64,000 nt of DNA from Scatosoma sp002474405. GTDB taxonomy: Bacteria; Bacillota; Clostridia; Christensenellales; Borkfalkiaceae. Below are positions 33,621 to 41,835 of this stretch, piece by piece (the first letter of the stretch is position 1; the number at the start of each line of letters is the position of its first letter). The stretch spans positions 7,852-71,851 of the forward strand of contig CALAFO010000003.1 of NCBI GenBank assembly GCA_937892545.1. The letters run 5' to 3'. The notes under the pieces are model-generated. The model had not been told where the DNA came from and searched no databases. It was given only the letters and a program-made list of their open reading frames with translations. Position numbers and translations under genes: made by a program.

Positions 33621-34765
33621 GTAAGGCGGAACGTGAGCTCCACCATAGCGATCATCAGCGCGAAGAAAGCGAGAAGATACAGCGGCAGTACCTGAAAACC
33701 TACGGCTCTGCCGAGAACGCCGTACAGCGGCGGCACGAACGTTGAGCCGACGTATGCGCTCGCCATCTGAATACCGATGATGGCGCCCGAATTTTCCGCG
33801 CCGAAATTGCCCGGCGTGGAATGTATGATGCACGGATAAACGGGCGCGCAGCCCAGCCCGATGACAACGAAACCCGCAATCGCCGCGGCTTCGCCTCTGA
33901 CGGGCAGCAACAGAAAGACGATTCCGCACGTTAAAATGCCCGTGCCGAGTTCGATCATCCGTTTGTCGCCAAGTCTGCCCGTAACGAAACCCGATATAAA
34001 CCGCCCGACGGTGATGCCGATATAAAAAAGCGAAGCAAAAAACGCGGCGTGCTCCGCCGATACCCCTTTCGCCTGCACGAAATACGTGCTTGCCCATTGC
34101 ATTGCCGTGGCTTCCGCCGCGCAGTACGCGAAAAATCCCACAAGAAGAAAGGGCACGCCTTTGATTTTCAGGGCGCCGCCGAGTCCTAAACTCTTCTGCT
34201 TTTGCGCCGCCTTTTTGTTTTCGTTTCCCCGCCACACGGGCAACGTGGCAAGCAGCAGCACCGCAATGCAAAGCTGCAAACCGCCCACGATTCGGTAGCC
34301 CGTATTCCACACCGATTTTTCAAGCGCGTAACCCATAATGAACGGACTGACGATGGTGCCAACGCCCCAGAAACAGTGCAGCCAGCTCATGTGCTTCGCC
34401 TTGTAATGCAGCGCGACGTAGTTGTTCAAAGCCGCGTCGATTGCTCCGGCGCCCAACCCGTACGGAACGGCGAACGCAAGCAAATGCCGGAATTTTTTCG
34501 AAAACGAGAAGCCGAACAGCGCCAGCACCGTTAAAAATACGCTGGAAACCGTTACGACGCGGGTGCCCCACGCGCGCGTGAGTTTATCGGAAAACAGGCT
34601 GGAAACGATGGTGCCGCCCGAAATTACCATGGAAACGAAACCCATATACGAAACGGGAACATTCAGCTCGACGTGCATGACGGGCCAGCCCGCGCCCAGC
34701 AGCGAATCGGGCAAGCCGAGCGAAACGAACGCGATATAAATTAACGCGAGTACGAACGAATACAT
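33590..34765 (-). CDS. Major facilitator superfamily transporter
   Basis: A 391-residue, 12-helix membrane transporter. The first half shows the MFS loop motif as SDKLTRAWGTRVV; the N-terminus (IAFVSLGLPDSLLGAGWP) resembles the FucP/glucose-type MFS branch found in Clostridia. The central cytoplasmic loop is Lys/Gln-rich (ENKKAAQKQK). Substrate unknown. Its final residues (KPSSCLRKI and the stop codon) lie inside a palindromic repeat, so the native C-terminus may have been replaced when the repeat inserted. A possible AAAGGT site precedes the ATG, and it starts just after the rplJ-rplL terminator. Confidence 0.85.
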   Translation of the reverse strand: MYSFVLALIYIAFVSLGLPDSLLGAGWPVMHVELNVPVSYMGFVSMVISGGTIVSSLFSDKLTRAWGTRVVTVSSVFLTVLALFGFSFSKKFRHLLAFAVPYGLGAGAIDAALNNYVALHYKAKHMSWLHCFWGVGTIVSPFIMGYALEKSVWNTGYRIVGGLQLCIAVLLLATLPVWRGNENKKAAQKQKSLGLGGALKIKGVPFLLVGFFAYCAAEATAMQWASTYFVQAKGVSAEHAAFFASLFYIGITVGRFISGFVTGRLGDKRMIELGTGILTCGIVFLLLPVRGEAAAIAGFVVIGLGCAPVYPCIIHSTPGNFGAENSGAIIGIQMASAYVGSTFVPPLYGVLGRAVGFQVLPLYLLAFFALMIAMVELTFRLTKPSSCLRKI

Positions 34766-34792
34766 TACTTTTGACCTTTGTTTTTATGAAAA

Positions 34793-34825
34793 AAATCGGG
34801 GCGTTCCGGTATCGTCGGAACGCCC
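34793..34825 (-). terminator. Terminator of the rplJ-rplL transcript
   Basis: Ten-base perfect arms GGGCGTTCCG and CGGAACGCCC, followed on the minus strand by CGATTTTTTTC. Confidence 0.85.
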
Positions 34826-34849
34826 TTCGGATTCTGTGCTGTAAAAAGC

Positions 34850-35221
34850 TTACTTGAGTTCAGCCGTAGCGCCGTTCTCTTTGAGCTTCGCAACCAACGC
34901 TTCCGCATCGGCTTTCGGAGCGTTTTCTTTGATTACGCCCATAGCTTCAACCGCTTTCTTCGCGTCCGCAAGGCCGAGGCCCGTAGCTTCGCGAACAACT
35001 TTGATGATCGCGATTTTGTTAGGTCCGATGTCCTTAAGAACAACGTCGAATTCCGTCTTTTCTTCGGCAGCGGGAGCAGCTTCCGCAGCGCCGGCAGCAC
35101 CGGCAGCCGCAACGGGAGCGGCAGCGCTTACGCCGAATTCAGCCTCAAGGGCTTTAACAAGCTCGTTCAGTTCAAGAACGGTCATACCTTTTACTTCTTC
35201 AATAAGTTTCTGTACATCCAT
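34850..35221 (-). CDS. rplL: 50S ribosomal protein L7/L12
   Basis: A 123-residue stalk protein that recruits translation factors. The N-terminal dimerisation helix (VQKLIEEVKGMTVLELNELVKALE in part) is followed by an Ala-rich hinge (AAPVAAAGAAGAAEAAPAAE). The conserved C-terminal domain has TEFDVVLKDIG, KIAIIKVVREATGLGL and AKKAVE. It has a GGAGGAAT site. It lies 125 bases after rplJ; two small GC hairpins in the gap are possible processing sites that allow the higher L12 dose. Confidence 0.97.
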   Translation of the reverse strand: MDVQKLIEEVKGMTVLELNELVKALEAEFGVSAAAPVAAAGAAGAAEAAPAAEEKTEFDVVLKDIGPNKIAIIKVVREATGLGLADAKKAVEAMGVIKENAPKADAEALVAKLKENGATAELK

Positions 35222-35346
35222 GGTAGTTTGATTCCTCCGTTTAAAATTATGATTTTTTTCGTAACGCGATTGTTTTTATACGGCGCGCCCTGCCGTAACT
35301 TCTTTCGGTACTTCGTACCCTTTTTGCGCGTCTTTCGCGCGACGGT

Positions 35347-35847
35347 TTACGCCTCTTTCGCTTTTGCGATGGAATCGAGTACGTAAACGAATTTGGAAAT
35401 GGACGACTGCAGGCAGCCGAGCATCTTCGCGATGAGCACTTCCTTGGAAGGGATTGCGGAAAGCGCCTTTACTTCCTCTTTACCGAGATAACGGTTGTCA
35501 AGGTAAGCGGCTTTCGCGGCGATCTTATCCGTTAGAGCGGGATTTTCCTTAACGGCTTTGGCGAAAATAGAGGCGCCGCTGGTTTCGTCGGCGCAGAACA
35601 CCGTTGCCGTGGTGCCGTTTAAATCGTTATCGAAATCGGTTACGCCGAGTTCGTTGAACGCCTTTCTGACAAGCGTGTTTTTATACACCTTGTATTCGCA
35701 GTTCGCCGCTTTGAATTTGTTTCTGAGCGCCGTAACTTCGAGAACGGTGAGCTTGTTGTAATCGGCAAGAACAACCGATTTGCTGGCGTTGATCTTTTCC
35801 TTGATTTCTTCAACGATTTGCTTCTTTCCTTCGATATTCTTCGACAT
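35347..35847 (-). CDS. rplJ: 50S ribosomal protein L10
   Basis: A 166-residue protein anchoring L7/L12 dimers to the ribosome. It starts KNIEGKKQIVEEIKEKIN and has the conserved KSVVLADYNKLTVLEVTALRNK (part) and VYKNTLVRKAF. The C-terminal helix for L12 binding is present. AAGGAGG precedes the ATG. The gene is preceded by a roughly 190-base leader with its own promoter, which has features of an L10 leader. Confidence 0.96.
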   Translation of the reverse strand: MSKNIEGKKQIVEEIKEKINASKSVVLADYNKLTVLEVTALRNKFKAANCEYKVYKNTLVRKAFNELGVTDFDNDLNGTTATVFCADETSGASIFAKAVKENPALTDKIAAKAAYLDNRYLGKEEVKALSAIPSKEVLIAKMLGCLQSSISKFVYVLDSIAKAKEA

Positions 35848-36034
35848 TGTTTTACCTCCTTGTGATTTTTTACTGCCGGACGTTGAAAAACGCGCTGCGG
35901 CAAAAAAAACCGCCCCGCGCCGTACAGTCGGCGCAAGGCAGGCGAAAATTCTCTTCGTCTTATCTCAGCGCCTGAGCGAGCGGAAACAAATTCCATTAAA
36001 CCTTGCGGTGCTTGCCTTCTTCGGCTTTTCAACG
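35848..36034 (-). ncRNA. L10 leader with attenuator terminator
   Basis: The rplJ 5' leader. It contains paired segments (AGAAGGCAAGCACCGCAAGG near its start, then GAGATAAG and CGCCTGCC) of the kind recognised by the L10(L12)4 complex. An intrinsic terminator follows: GCGCCG (35929-35934 on the plus strand) and CGGCGC (35917-35922), extended by G-U and G-C pairs to a stem of about 13 bp and followed by TTTTTTTT (35902-35909). Excess L10-L12 probably stabilises the terminating form. The individual leader helices were assigned by eye. Confidence 0.7.
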
Positions 36035-36040
36035 ATATTT

Positions 36041-36069
36041 ATTGTACCATTCCCGCGGAATTTCGTCAA
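36041..36069 (-). promoter_or_regulatory. Sigma-A promoter for rplJ-rplL
   Basis: Minus strand TTGACG (36064-36069), 17 bases, TACAAT (36041-36046), located between rplA and the L10 leader. It gives a transcript start near 36034. Confidence 0.75.
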
Positions 36070-36115
36070 GCGTTTTTCGCGGGAATCGCACAATTTTTTT
36101 CAGATGTTTTTTACG

Positions 36116-36802
36116 TTACGCTTTCGCGGTAACTTTTACGCCGGGTCCCATCGTGGAAGCGAGCACTGCGCTCTTCACGTACGTACCCTTTGCGCTGGCG
36201 GGTTTCGCCTTGATGATCGCGTCCATAAGCGCGGTGAAGTTTTCGGTGAGCTTTTCTTTGCCGAAGCTCTTCTTGCCGATGGGGCAGTGAATGATAGCCG
36301 TCTTATCGAGACGATATTCCACTTTACCTGCTTTCACTTCTTTAATCGCTTTTTCCACGTCCATCGTAACGGTACCGGACTTGGGGTTAGGCATCAAGCC
36401 TTTAGGACCGAGCACACGACCGATTCTACCAACCATACCCATCATATCGGGGGTGGTGATCATTACGTCGAAATCGAACCAGTTTTCGTTCTGGATTTTC
36501 GCGATGAGCTCTTCCGCGCCGACGTAATCCGCGCCCGCAGCCGCAGCCGCGTCCGCTTTCGCGCCTTTCGCGATAACGAGCACTTTCTTCGTTTTGCCGG
36601 TGCCGTGGGGAAGAACGAGCACGCCGCGAACCTGCTGATCCGCCTGACGGGGATCTACGCCGAGACGAACGTGAAGTTCGATGGTTTCATCGAATTTCGC
36701 TTTCGCGGTGTCAAGCACGATGCCCATAGCTTCGGAAGCTTCGTAGGTTTTGGTAAGATCAAACGCTTTTACGCTGTCAGAATAATTTTTTCCGTGTTTC
36801 AT
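36116..36802 (-). CDS. rplA: 50S ribosomal protein L1
   Basis: A 228-residue L1 protein of the L1 stalk, also a translational repressor of its own operon in many bacteria. Conserved parts: MKHGKNYSDSVKAFD at the start, ETIELHVRLGVDPRQADQQVRG (part), LPHGTGKTKKVLV, GRVLGPKGLMPNPKSGTV and the RNA-binding YRLDKTAIIHCPIG. It has AAAGGAG upstream and follows rplK by 15 bases. Confidence 0.97.
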   Translation of the reverse strand: MKHGKNYSDSVKAFDLTKTYEASEAMGIVLDTAKAKFDETIELHVRLGVDPRQADQQVRGVLVLPHGTGKTKKVLVIAKGAKADAAAAAGADYVGAEELIAKIQNENWFDFDVMITTPDMMGMVGRIGRVLGPKGLMPNPKSGTVTMDVEKAIKEVKAGKVEYRLDKTAIIHCPIGKKSFGKEKLTENFTALMDAIIKAKPASAKGTYVKSAVLASTMGPGVKVTAKA

Positions 36803-36817
36803 AATTGCCGTTCTCCT

Positions 36818-37243
36818 TTATTCCTCAACCGTTACGCCCATGCTGCGCGCGGTACCCGCCACCATGCTCATCGCGCTTTCAAGCGACGTGCAGTTTAAAT
36901 CGGGCATCTTCATTTTTGCGATTTCTTCCACCTGCGCTTTGGTGAGCCTGCCCACTTTTACGCTGTTGGGTTTCGCGCTTGCCGTTTCCAGACCCAGCGC
37001 CTTCTTGATAAGAACGGGTGCGGGCGGAGTTTTCAGGATGAACGTGAACGAACGATCCTGATAAATCGTAACGACGACGGGAATGATCAACCCCGCTTTA
37101 TCGGCGGTCTGAGCGTTGAATTCCTTCGTGAATCCGGGCAGGTTGATACCGAAGGGACCAAGGGTGGAACCTACGGGGGGAGCCGGAGTTGCTTTCCCTG
37201 CGGGAAGCTGTAATTTTACAACCGCAGTGATTTTCTTTGCCAT
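36818..37243 (-). CDS. rplK: 50S ribosomal protein L11
   Basis: A 141-residue L11 protein binding the GTPase-associated centre of 23S rRNA. It begins MAKKITAVVKLQLPAGKATP and shows PPVGSTLGPFGINLPGF, FTFILKTPPAPVLIKKA and the C-terminal GTARSMGVTVEE. It has an AGGAGG site. Order rplK-rplA follows nusG as in most bacteria; the gap of 114 bases to nusG contains a GGCGG/CCGCC hairpin. Confidence 0.97.
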   Translation of the reverse strand: MAKKITAVVKLQLPAGKATPAPPVGSTLGPFGINLPGFTKEFNAQTADKAGLIIPVVVTIYQDRSFTFILKTPPAPVLIKKALGLETASAKPNSVKVGRLTKAQVEEIAKMKMPDLNCTSLESAMSMVAGTARSMGVTVEE

Positions 37244-37357
37244 AACTGTATCCTCCTACGTGGTGATAACAAGGCGGGCTTGAGATTTTTTATCCGCCTT
37301 TCCCACTGATTTGACATAATTGAATAGTTGCGCGCGCTTTTTCCGCGAAGAAAAAGA

Positions 37358-37945
37358 TTACTTGTTCTCTTCGCCGTTTTCTTCCGTTTCCTCGTATTCG
37401 GGAGTTTCGGGAATGGGCGCGTCGATGCGCTTGATCTGAATATATTCCACCTCGACGTCGGTATCGCGGTTGAACATCTTCGTGGTAACTTTCGCTTTCT
37501 GCGTGGCATCGGAAAGTTCTTTGATGGTGCCGATGAAGCCCTTAAGCGGACCTTCTTCGATGGAAACGGAATCGCCCACTTTGAAATCGGCGTCCGATAC
37601 GAACTCTTCGAGGCGCATTTTGCGCACTTCTTCCGCTTTCATGGGAATGGGGCGCCCCTGCGGGCCGCAGAACCCCGTAACGCCGCGCGTGCTGGTTACG
37701 TAGTACCAGATCTGGTTGGTGTAAATCATTTTGATGAACACATAGCAGGGCAGAAGCTTGCGCTCCACCACTTTACGCTTGCCGTTCTTCTCCTCGATTA
37801 CCTGCTCCATGGGAATTTTAAGATCGGTGATGTAATCGCCGAGGTTGTTGTTCTCGATGAGCTTTTCCAAAGAGTCCTTCACCATCGCTTCGTAGCCCGA
37901 ATACGTGTGAAGAATATACCATTTAGGTTGTTCCTGCATCTCCAT
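37358..37945 (-). CDS. nusG: Transcription termination/antitermination factor NusG
   Basis: A 195-residue NusG. The N-terminal NGN domain that binds RNA polymerase has KWYILHTYSGYEAMVK, KLLPCYVFIKM, and WYYVTSTRGVTGFCGP. The C-terminal KOW domain has GDSVSIEEGPLKGFIGTI. A short acidic tail (EYEETEENGEENK) ends the protein. The ATG at 37945 follows AGGAG. It lies 12 bases after secE, the standard arrangement. Confidence 0.96.
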   Translation of the reverse strand: MEMQEQPKWYILHTYSGYEAMVKDSLEKLIENNNLGDYITDLKIPMEQVIEEKNGKRKVVERKLLPCYVFIKMIYTNQIWYYVTSTRGVTGFCGPQGRPIPMKAEEVRKMRLEEFVSDADFKVGDSVSIEEGPLKGFIGTIKELSDATQKAKVTTKMFNRDTDVEVEYIQIKRIDAPIPETPEYEETEENGEENK

Positions 37946-37957
37946 ACCGGGTACTCC

Positions 37958-38185
37958 TTACTTACGAACGAGAAGTTTTAAAAGTAAATTGAGAAGAGCG
38001 TCTACGCCCGTAGTAACCGCGAGAAACGCGAATACGATCACCATTACCACGCCCGTGGTTTTTACAACGGTGGAAAATTTGGGCCAGGTTACCCTCTTCA
38101 GTTCGGAAAATACCTCTTTGAACTTCGCGCCGACGCGACGGAAGAAACCGGGTTTTTTCGCTTTTGCTTTGTTTGCGTTTGCCAT
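37958..38185 (-). CDS. secE: Preprotein translocase subunit SecE
   Basis: A 75-residue single-helix SecE, the clamp subunit of SecYEG. A Lys-rich N-terminus is followed by the conserved FKEVFSELKRVTWPKF amphipathic helix and one membrane helix. The ATG at 38185 has AGAGGT upstream; the frame is open for 28 more codons, but these are not conserved and lack a site. Confidence 0.93.
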   Translation of the reverse strand: MANANKAKAKKPGFFRRVGAKFKEVFSELKRVTWPKFSTVVKTTGVVMVIVFAFLAVTTGVDALLNLLLKLLVRK

Positions 38186-38328
38186 AACGTACCTCTGTAT
38201 TGCGGGCGCCTGCCGTTTTTTCGCGTATTTCACGCGACGGGAACGCCTGTATAGTAGTATTTCCGCCAAAACATCCCGCCGCGACTTATACGGCGGCAGA
38301 GAAAAGCGGAAAGGCGAAGCGCACCGGC

Positions 38329-38493
38329 TTATTTCGCTTCTTTATGCTCGGTGTGTTTCTTGCAGAACGGGCAGTATTTGTTCAGAGTCAATCTGTCGGG
38401 ATCGTTCTTCTTATTCTTAATACTGTCGTAATTTCTGTGTTTGCATTCCGTGCATTCAAACGTGATTTTGGCTCTTGCCGTTTTGGTTGCCAT
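38329..38493 (-). CDS. rpmG: 50S ribosomal protein L33
   Basis: A 54-residue L33. It has two CxxC zinc-binding pairs, FECTECKHRNY and YCPFCKKHTEHKEAK, so it is the zinc-containing type. The start at 38493 follows GGAG by about seven bases. It precedes secE-nusG, as in most Bacillota. I see no tRNA-Trp gene in the 143-base gap to secE. Confidence 0.94.
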   Translation of the reverse strand: MATKTARAKITFECTECKHRNYDSIKNKKNDPDRLTLNKYCPFCKKHTEHKEAK

Positions 38494-38697
38494 ATCGAAA
38501 CTCCATACAAAAAAATTACACCCTCTCTCAAGGTGCGCAAATACATTTTAGCATATTAAAGACGGCTTGTCAACTCTTTTTCGCGTCATTTTCCCGAAAT
38601 AACGAAAATTTTTTCGACGATACGGCGGAAAAGAAACTTTATTTTAACAGACCGTCCGATACGCAAGCCGTTTCGTCTTTCCCCGGAAAACGGCAAC

Positions 38698-38719
38698 GCC
38701 TTCTCCCGCGGGAGAAGGC
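38698..38719 (-). terminator. Terminator after the FprA gene
   Basis: A perfect 22-base palindrome with arms GCCTTCTCCCG and CGGGAGAAGGC, followed by GTTGCCGTTTT on the minus strand. Confidence 0.65.
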
Positions 38720-38740
38720 TTGTTCCGTCGCTTTATTTTT

Positions 38741-39895
38741 TTACTTCATAAGCGCTTCGGCAAGCGCCGACAGCTGCGCTTCGCTTTCCGCGTTCATCGC
38801 CGAACGGACGGTTACCGTCGGCTGAGCAAACGTGATTTCTTTCGAATTTTCAAGCATCTGCTTTATCGTTTTCGCCGCCACGGGCGCCCACGAACCGTTT
38901 TCGATGACGCCCACCGTGCGCCGGCGGAAATTCCGCTCGGTAAGGTGTTCGACGAACGTGCGCATAAACGGGAACACGTCGCCGTTATACGTGGGCGAAG
39001 CCAGCACGATTTTCGTGTAGCGGAACGCGTCCGCCACCGCTTCCGCCATATCGTCCCGCGCGAGATCGGTAAGTTTCACCGCGGGGCAGCCCAGCCCGCG
39101 CAGTTTTTCCGCAAGCGTTTCCGCCGCCTTTTTCGTATTGCCGTACACGGACGTATACGCCACGAGAACGCCTTCCGTTTCCGCCGCGTACGACGACCAC
39201 GTATCGTAAAGACCGAGATAGTAACCGAGGTTTTCCGTAAGGACAGGACCGTGCAGCGGGCAGATCGTGCGGATATCGAGCGCGGCTGCCTTTTTTAAAA
39301 GCGCCTGCACCTGCGCGCCGTATTTGCCGACGATGCCTATGTAATAGCGACGCGCTTCGTCCGCCCATGCTTCGTCGGAATCGAGCGCGCCGAACTTGCC
39401 GAAACCGTCGGCGGAAAACAGGATTTTATCTTTATCTTCGTACGTTACGATGACTTCGGGCCAGTGCACCATGGGCGCGGCGACGAAATGCAGCGTACGC
39501 GCGCCGAGCGCAAGCGTATCGCCCTCGCCCACGACCAGCCGGCGATCTTCGTACTGCGTGCCGAAAAACTGCCCCATCATGGCAAACGCCTTCGCCGAAG
39601 CGACGATTTGCGCGTTTGGATAAGTTTCCATGAATACGGCGACGTTGGCGGAGTGATCGGGCTCCATGTGCTGCACGACGAGGTAATCGGGCTGTCTGCC
39701 GCCCAGAACGCGTTGCAGATTTTCCAGCCATTCGCCCGCGAAATGCGCGTCCACCGTATCCATCACGGCGATTTTTTCGTCTTTGACGACGTAGGAATTA
39801 TAGCTCATGCCGTGCGGCACTTTGTACTGACCTTCGAATAAATCTACCCGATGATCGTTCACGCCCACGTATTCGATTTCGTCCGCGATAAACAT
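38741..39895 (-). CDS. FprA-family A-type flavoprotein (oxygen/nitric oxide reductase)
   Basis: A 384-residue flavodiiron protein. The N-terminal metallo-beta-lactamase domain has the diiron ligands in QHMEPDHS near residues 78-84 and later His in PLHGP. The C-terminal flavodoxin domain has the FMN loop AYTSVYGNTKKAAE near 255 and SPTYNGDVFPF. These enzymes reduce oxygen to water, or NO to N2O, and protect anaerobes. The ATG at 39895 follows GGAGGG; the frame continues upstream through the next gene but in a different register to it. It lies 17 bases after the desulfoferrodoxin gene. Confidence 0.93.
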   Translation of the reverse strand: MFIADEIEYVGVNDHRVDLFEGQYKVPHGMSYNSYVVKDEKIAVMDTVDAHFAGEWLENLQRVLGGRQPDYLVVQHMEPDHSANVAVFMETYPNAQIVASAKAFAMMGQFFGTQYEDRRLVVGEGDTLALGARTLHFVAAPMVHWPEVIVTYEDKDKILFSADGFGKFGALDSDEAWADEARRYYIGIVGKYGAQVQALLKKAAALDIRTICPLHGPVLTENLGYYLGLYDTWSSYAAETEGVLVAYTSVYGNTKKAAETLAEKLRGLGCPAVKLTDLARDDMAEAVADAFRYTKIVLASPTYNGDVFPFMRTFVEHLTERNFRRRTVGVIENGSWAPVAAKTIKQMLENSKEITFAQPTVTVRSAMNAESEAQLSALAEALMK

Positions 39896-39912
39896 TTCCG
39901 CTGCCCTCCGTT

Positions 39913-40287
39913 TCAGTTCTTCCACAAGCCGTGAAGGTTGCAGTATGCGTATGCCGCTTCCACCTCGTCGCCTTCGGAAAGCGCGAACGTTACTTCGGGC
40001 TTTTCGCCGGGCGCAAGGCGCTTGCGCTGGTTGCCCTGCTTCGTCTGCAGCGAAATCCATTCGATATAGTGCTTTTCTTCCATCGGGTGCGTTACGCTGC
40101 CCACGGAAACGGTTACGAGATTGCCGTTTTTCTGTACCACGGGTACGTGCTTTTCTTTCGCCGCGTCGGTTACGCCCGCTTCCAGCCGCTGCATTTTTTC
40201 GCCGCAGCAGGTTACGGGCGCGCCGCTTTCTTTTACGAACGCCACGATGTTTCCGCAATGTTTGCAAATATAAAATTTCTGTTCCAT
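39913..40287 (-). CDS. dfx: Desulfoferrodoxin (superoxide reductase)
   Basis: A 124-residue two-domain superoxide reductase. The N-terminal desulforedoxin centre has Cys8, Cys11, Cys27 and Cys28 (YICKHCG, TCCGEK). The catalytic non-haem iron site has the conserved KHVPVV with His46, further His in VTHPMEEKHYIEW, and the final Cys/His in YCNLHGLW. It converts superoxide to peroxide using electrons from rubredoxin-like carriers. It forms an operon with the flavodiiron gene, under a PerR/Fur-like box. Confidence 0.95.
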   Translation of the reverse strand: MEQKFYICKHCGNIVAFVKESGAPVTCCGEKMQRLEAGVTDAAKEKHVPVVQKNGNLVTVSVGSVTHPMEEKHYIEWISLQTKQGNQRKRLAPGEKPEVTFALSEGDEVEAAYAYCNLHGLWKN

Positions 40288-40351
40288 TTTTTCTTATCCT
40301 CGCTTGTAATTTTTCATCTTTGAGAAACGCTTTCCGTTTGTCGCATTTCTT

Positions 40352-40388
40352 TTAGAATTATTCTAATTCAAAATTTGAAATTTGTCAA
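40352..40388 (-). promoter_or_regulatory. Promoter with PerR/Fur-like box for the superoxide/oxygen defence operon
   Basis: Minus strand TTGACA (40383-40388), 17 bases, TAGAAT (40360-40365). A perfect 7-1-7 palindrome TTAGAATTATTCTAA (40352-40366) covers the -10 box and differs from the PerR consensus TTATAATNATTATAA at one position in each arm. Confidence 0.75.
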
Positions 40389-40425
40389 GCGAAACGAAGA
40401 GAAAAAACGAAAATTTTCGGTGAAA

Positions 40426-41760
40426 TTATTTTTTGCTTTTCGAAGAGGAACGCGCCGGGCGGGATTTTGCCGCGCCGCCGCCCCGTACGTCGCAGGAAAA
40501 GCCGACCGATTCCGCCGCCCCGACAACGCGCCCGACGGTGAGATCGTCCTTTTTGCGGCTGCGCAGCGCGGGCACGGGCGAAGCTTTCTTCTGGAAGCGA
40601 TAATCGGCGCCGTAGAGAGAAACGTGCTTTTCGATGACTTTGTGCGAGGGCGCGTTTTCGACGTTTTTGTTGGTAAGGCGCTGGAAGCGGAAGAAATCGG
40701 CGTTTTTATCCAGCTCGTCCACGTTTTTATAATCGTTCCGCACGGAAGTGTACTGCGCCGTGGAAGAAAGGATTCCGCGCACGTAATCGATATTTTCGTG
40801 CAAGGACAGCGGTTCGGGAAATTCGCCGCTTTTCAGAACCTGCTGCCATTCCTTATGCTCGTACTTGCGCAGCAGCTCCGCCGCCTTATGCAGATGCGCG
40901 ATTTCGAATCCGAAATTTTCTTCCCAGAGTTTTTTAAGGTACGCGTCGGATTCCGTCATATAGCAAGAATAATAGAGGTAGCACTCGGCGTATTCGTGGC
41001 AAAGCAGCATTTCAAGCCACGTGGCGTTCGGATCGTTCAGCGATTCGTACTGCGTAACGTGTTCCTCTTCCACCAGCGCGATTTCCTGATACAATCTGCG
41101 CGCAAGCTCGGTTTTCGCAAAAGTCGCCACGTTCATATAATAATTCATCGTCTGCTGTTCGGCGGCGGTGATGATCATCGCCGAAAGCACCGTGAACGGC
41201 TCGGCGGTTTTTACGTTGATCGGCGTGCGCACGTTGTCTTTCGGGTAGCGGTGATGCGATACCGTGGGGCGACCCGGCATGATTTCCGTGTACTTGCCCA
41301 CCAGATTTTCCGCGTGGATTTTCTGTTCCATTTCCAGCAGATCGGCATAGCGGTAGAGATGATCGAAATCTTCGAGCAGCGCGAAATCGAGCGCTTTTTT
41401 CACGTTGCAGTCCTCCGCGCGCTTCGCAAGCTCCGCCGTCAAATCCACCGCCAGCTGTTCGTAGCCGATGGTGTGTTCGAGCACGCTTTCGTTTTTCGGT
41501 TTGAGCAGCGAAAGTTTTAATTGCTGCTGCTTTTCCGCCTCGCGGCAAAGCGCCAGATCGCGGCGAAGTTCGTCGTTATCCGTATGCCGCGCAAACTGAT
41601 GCGAAAACCAGTTCGCTTCGAATTCGGTGCCGTTCATCAGAATCACGCGCGTTTTCGAATAAGGCGAAATTTCGTTTTTATCGTAGGCTTTGGGATAAAT
41701 GCGCTTCCAATCCTGCAGCTGGTCTTCCAGCTTCATCGGTTTTTCGTTAAAAGGGTTCAT
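40426..41760 (-). CDS. Ferritin-like helical protein with basic C-terminal tail
   Basis: A 444-residue protein with no confident family name. The middle (about 125-300) is helical and carries ferritin-like metal-ligand patterns: EDFDHLYRY near 130, EQQTMNYY near 200, EEEHVTQYE near 231, HEYAECY near 256 and EIAHLH near 290. These suggest a diiron or haem/iron-binding bundle. The N-terminal 100 residues are polar, and the last 60 form a basic, Ser/Arg-rich tail (RPARSSSKSKK). AGGAG precedes the ATG. It lies just upstream of the desulfoferrodoxin operon, so a role in oxygen or iron handling is plausible but inferred. Confidence 0.6.
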   Translation of the reverse strand: MNPFNEKPMKLEDQLQDWKRIYPKAYDKNEISPYSKTRVILMNGTEFEANWFSHQFARHTDNDELRRDLALCREAEKQQQLKLSLLKPKNESVLEHTIGYEQLAVDLTAELAKRAEDCNVKKALDFALLEDFDHLYRYADLLEMEQKIHAENLVGKYTEIMPGRPTVSHHRYPKDNVRTPINVKTAEPFTVLSAMIITAAEQQTMNYYMNVATFAKTELARRLYQEIALVEEEHVTQYESLNDPNATWLEMLLCHEYAECYLYYSCYMTESDAYLKKLWEENFGFEIAHLHKAAELLRKYEHKEWQQVLKSGEFPEPLSLHENIDYVRGILSSTAQYTSVRNDYKNVDELDKNADFFRFQRLTNKNVENAPSHKVIEKHVSLYGADYRFQKKASPVPALRSRKKDDLTVGRVVGAAESVGFSCDVRGGGAAKSRPARSSSKSKK

Positions 41761-41835
41761 GTTTGTTTCTCCTTTCCCGTCCCTGCGGGCTGAATTTTAT
41801 CGGACAAAACAAATCGTTCCCTTTTTTTGCGCGGT

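Noticed and set aside
38186..38328. Expected tRNA-Trp gene between rpmG and secE
   Set aside because: No cloverleaf or CCA-end pattern can be drawn; I found no tRNA or rRNA gene anywhere in the window.
40375..41520. 381-codon open frame on the plus strand
   Set aside because: Antisense to the ferritin-like gene; no start signal and a biased Phe/His/Arg composition.
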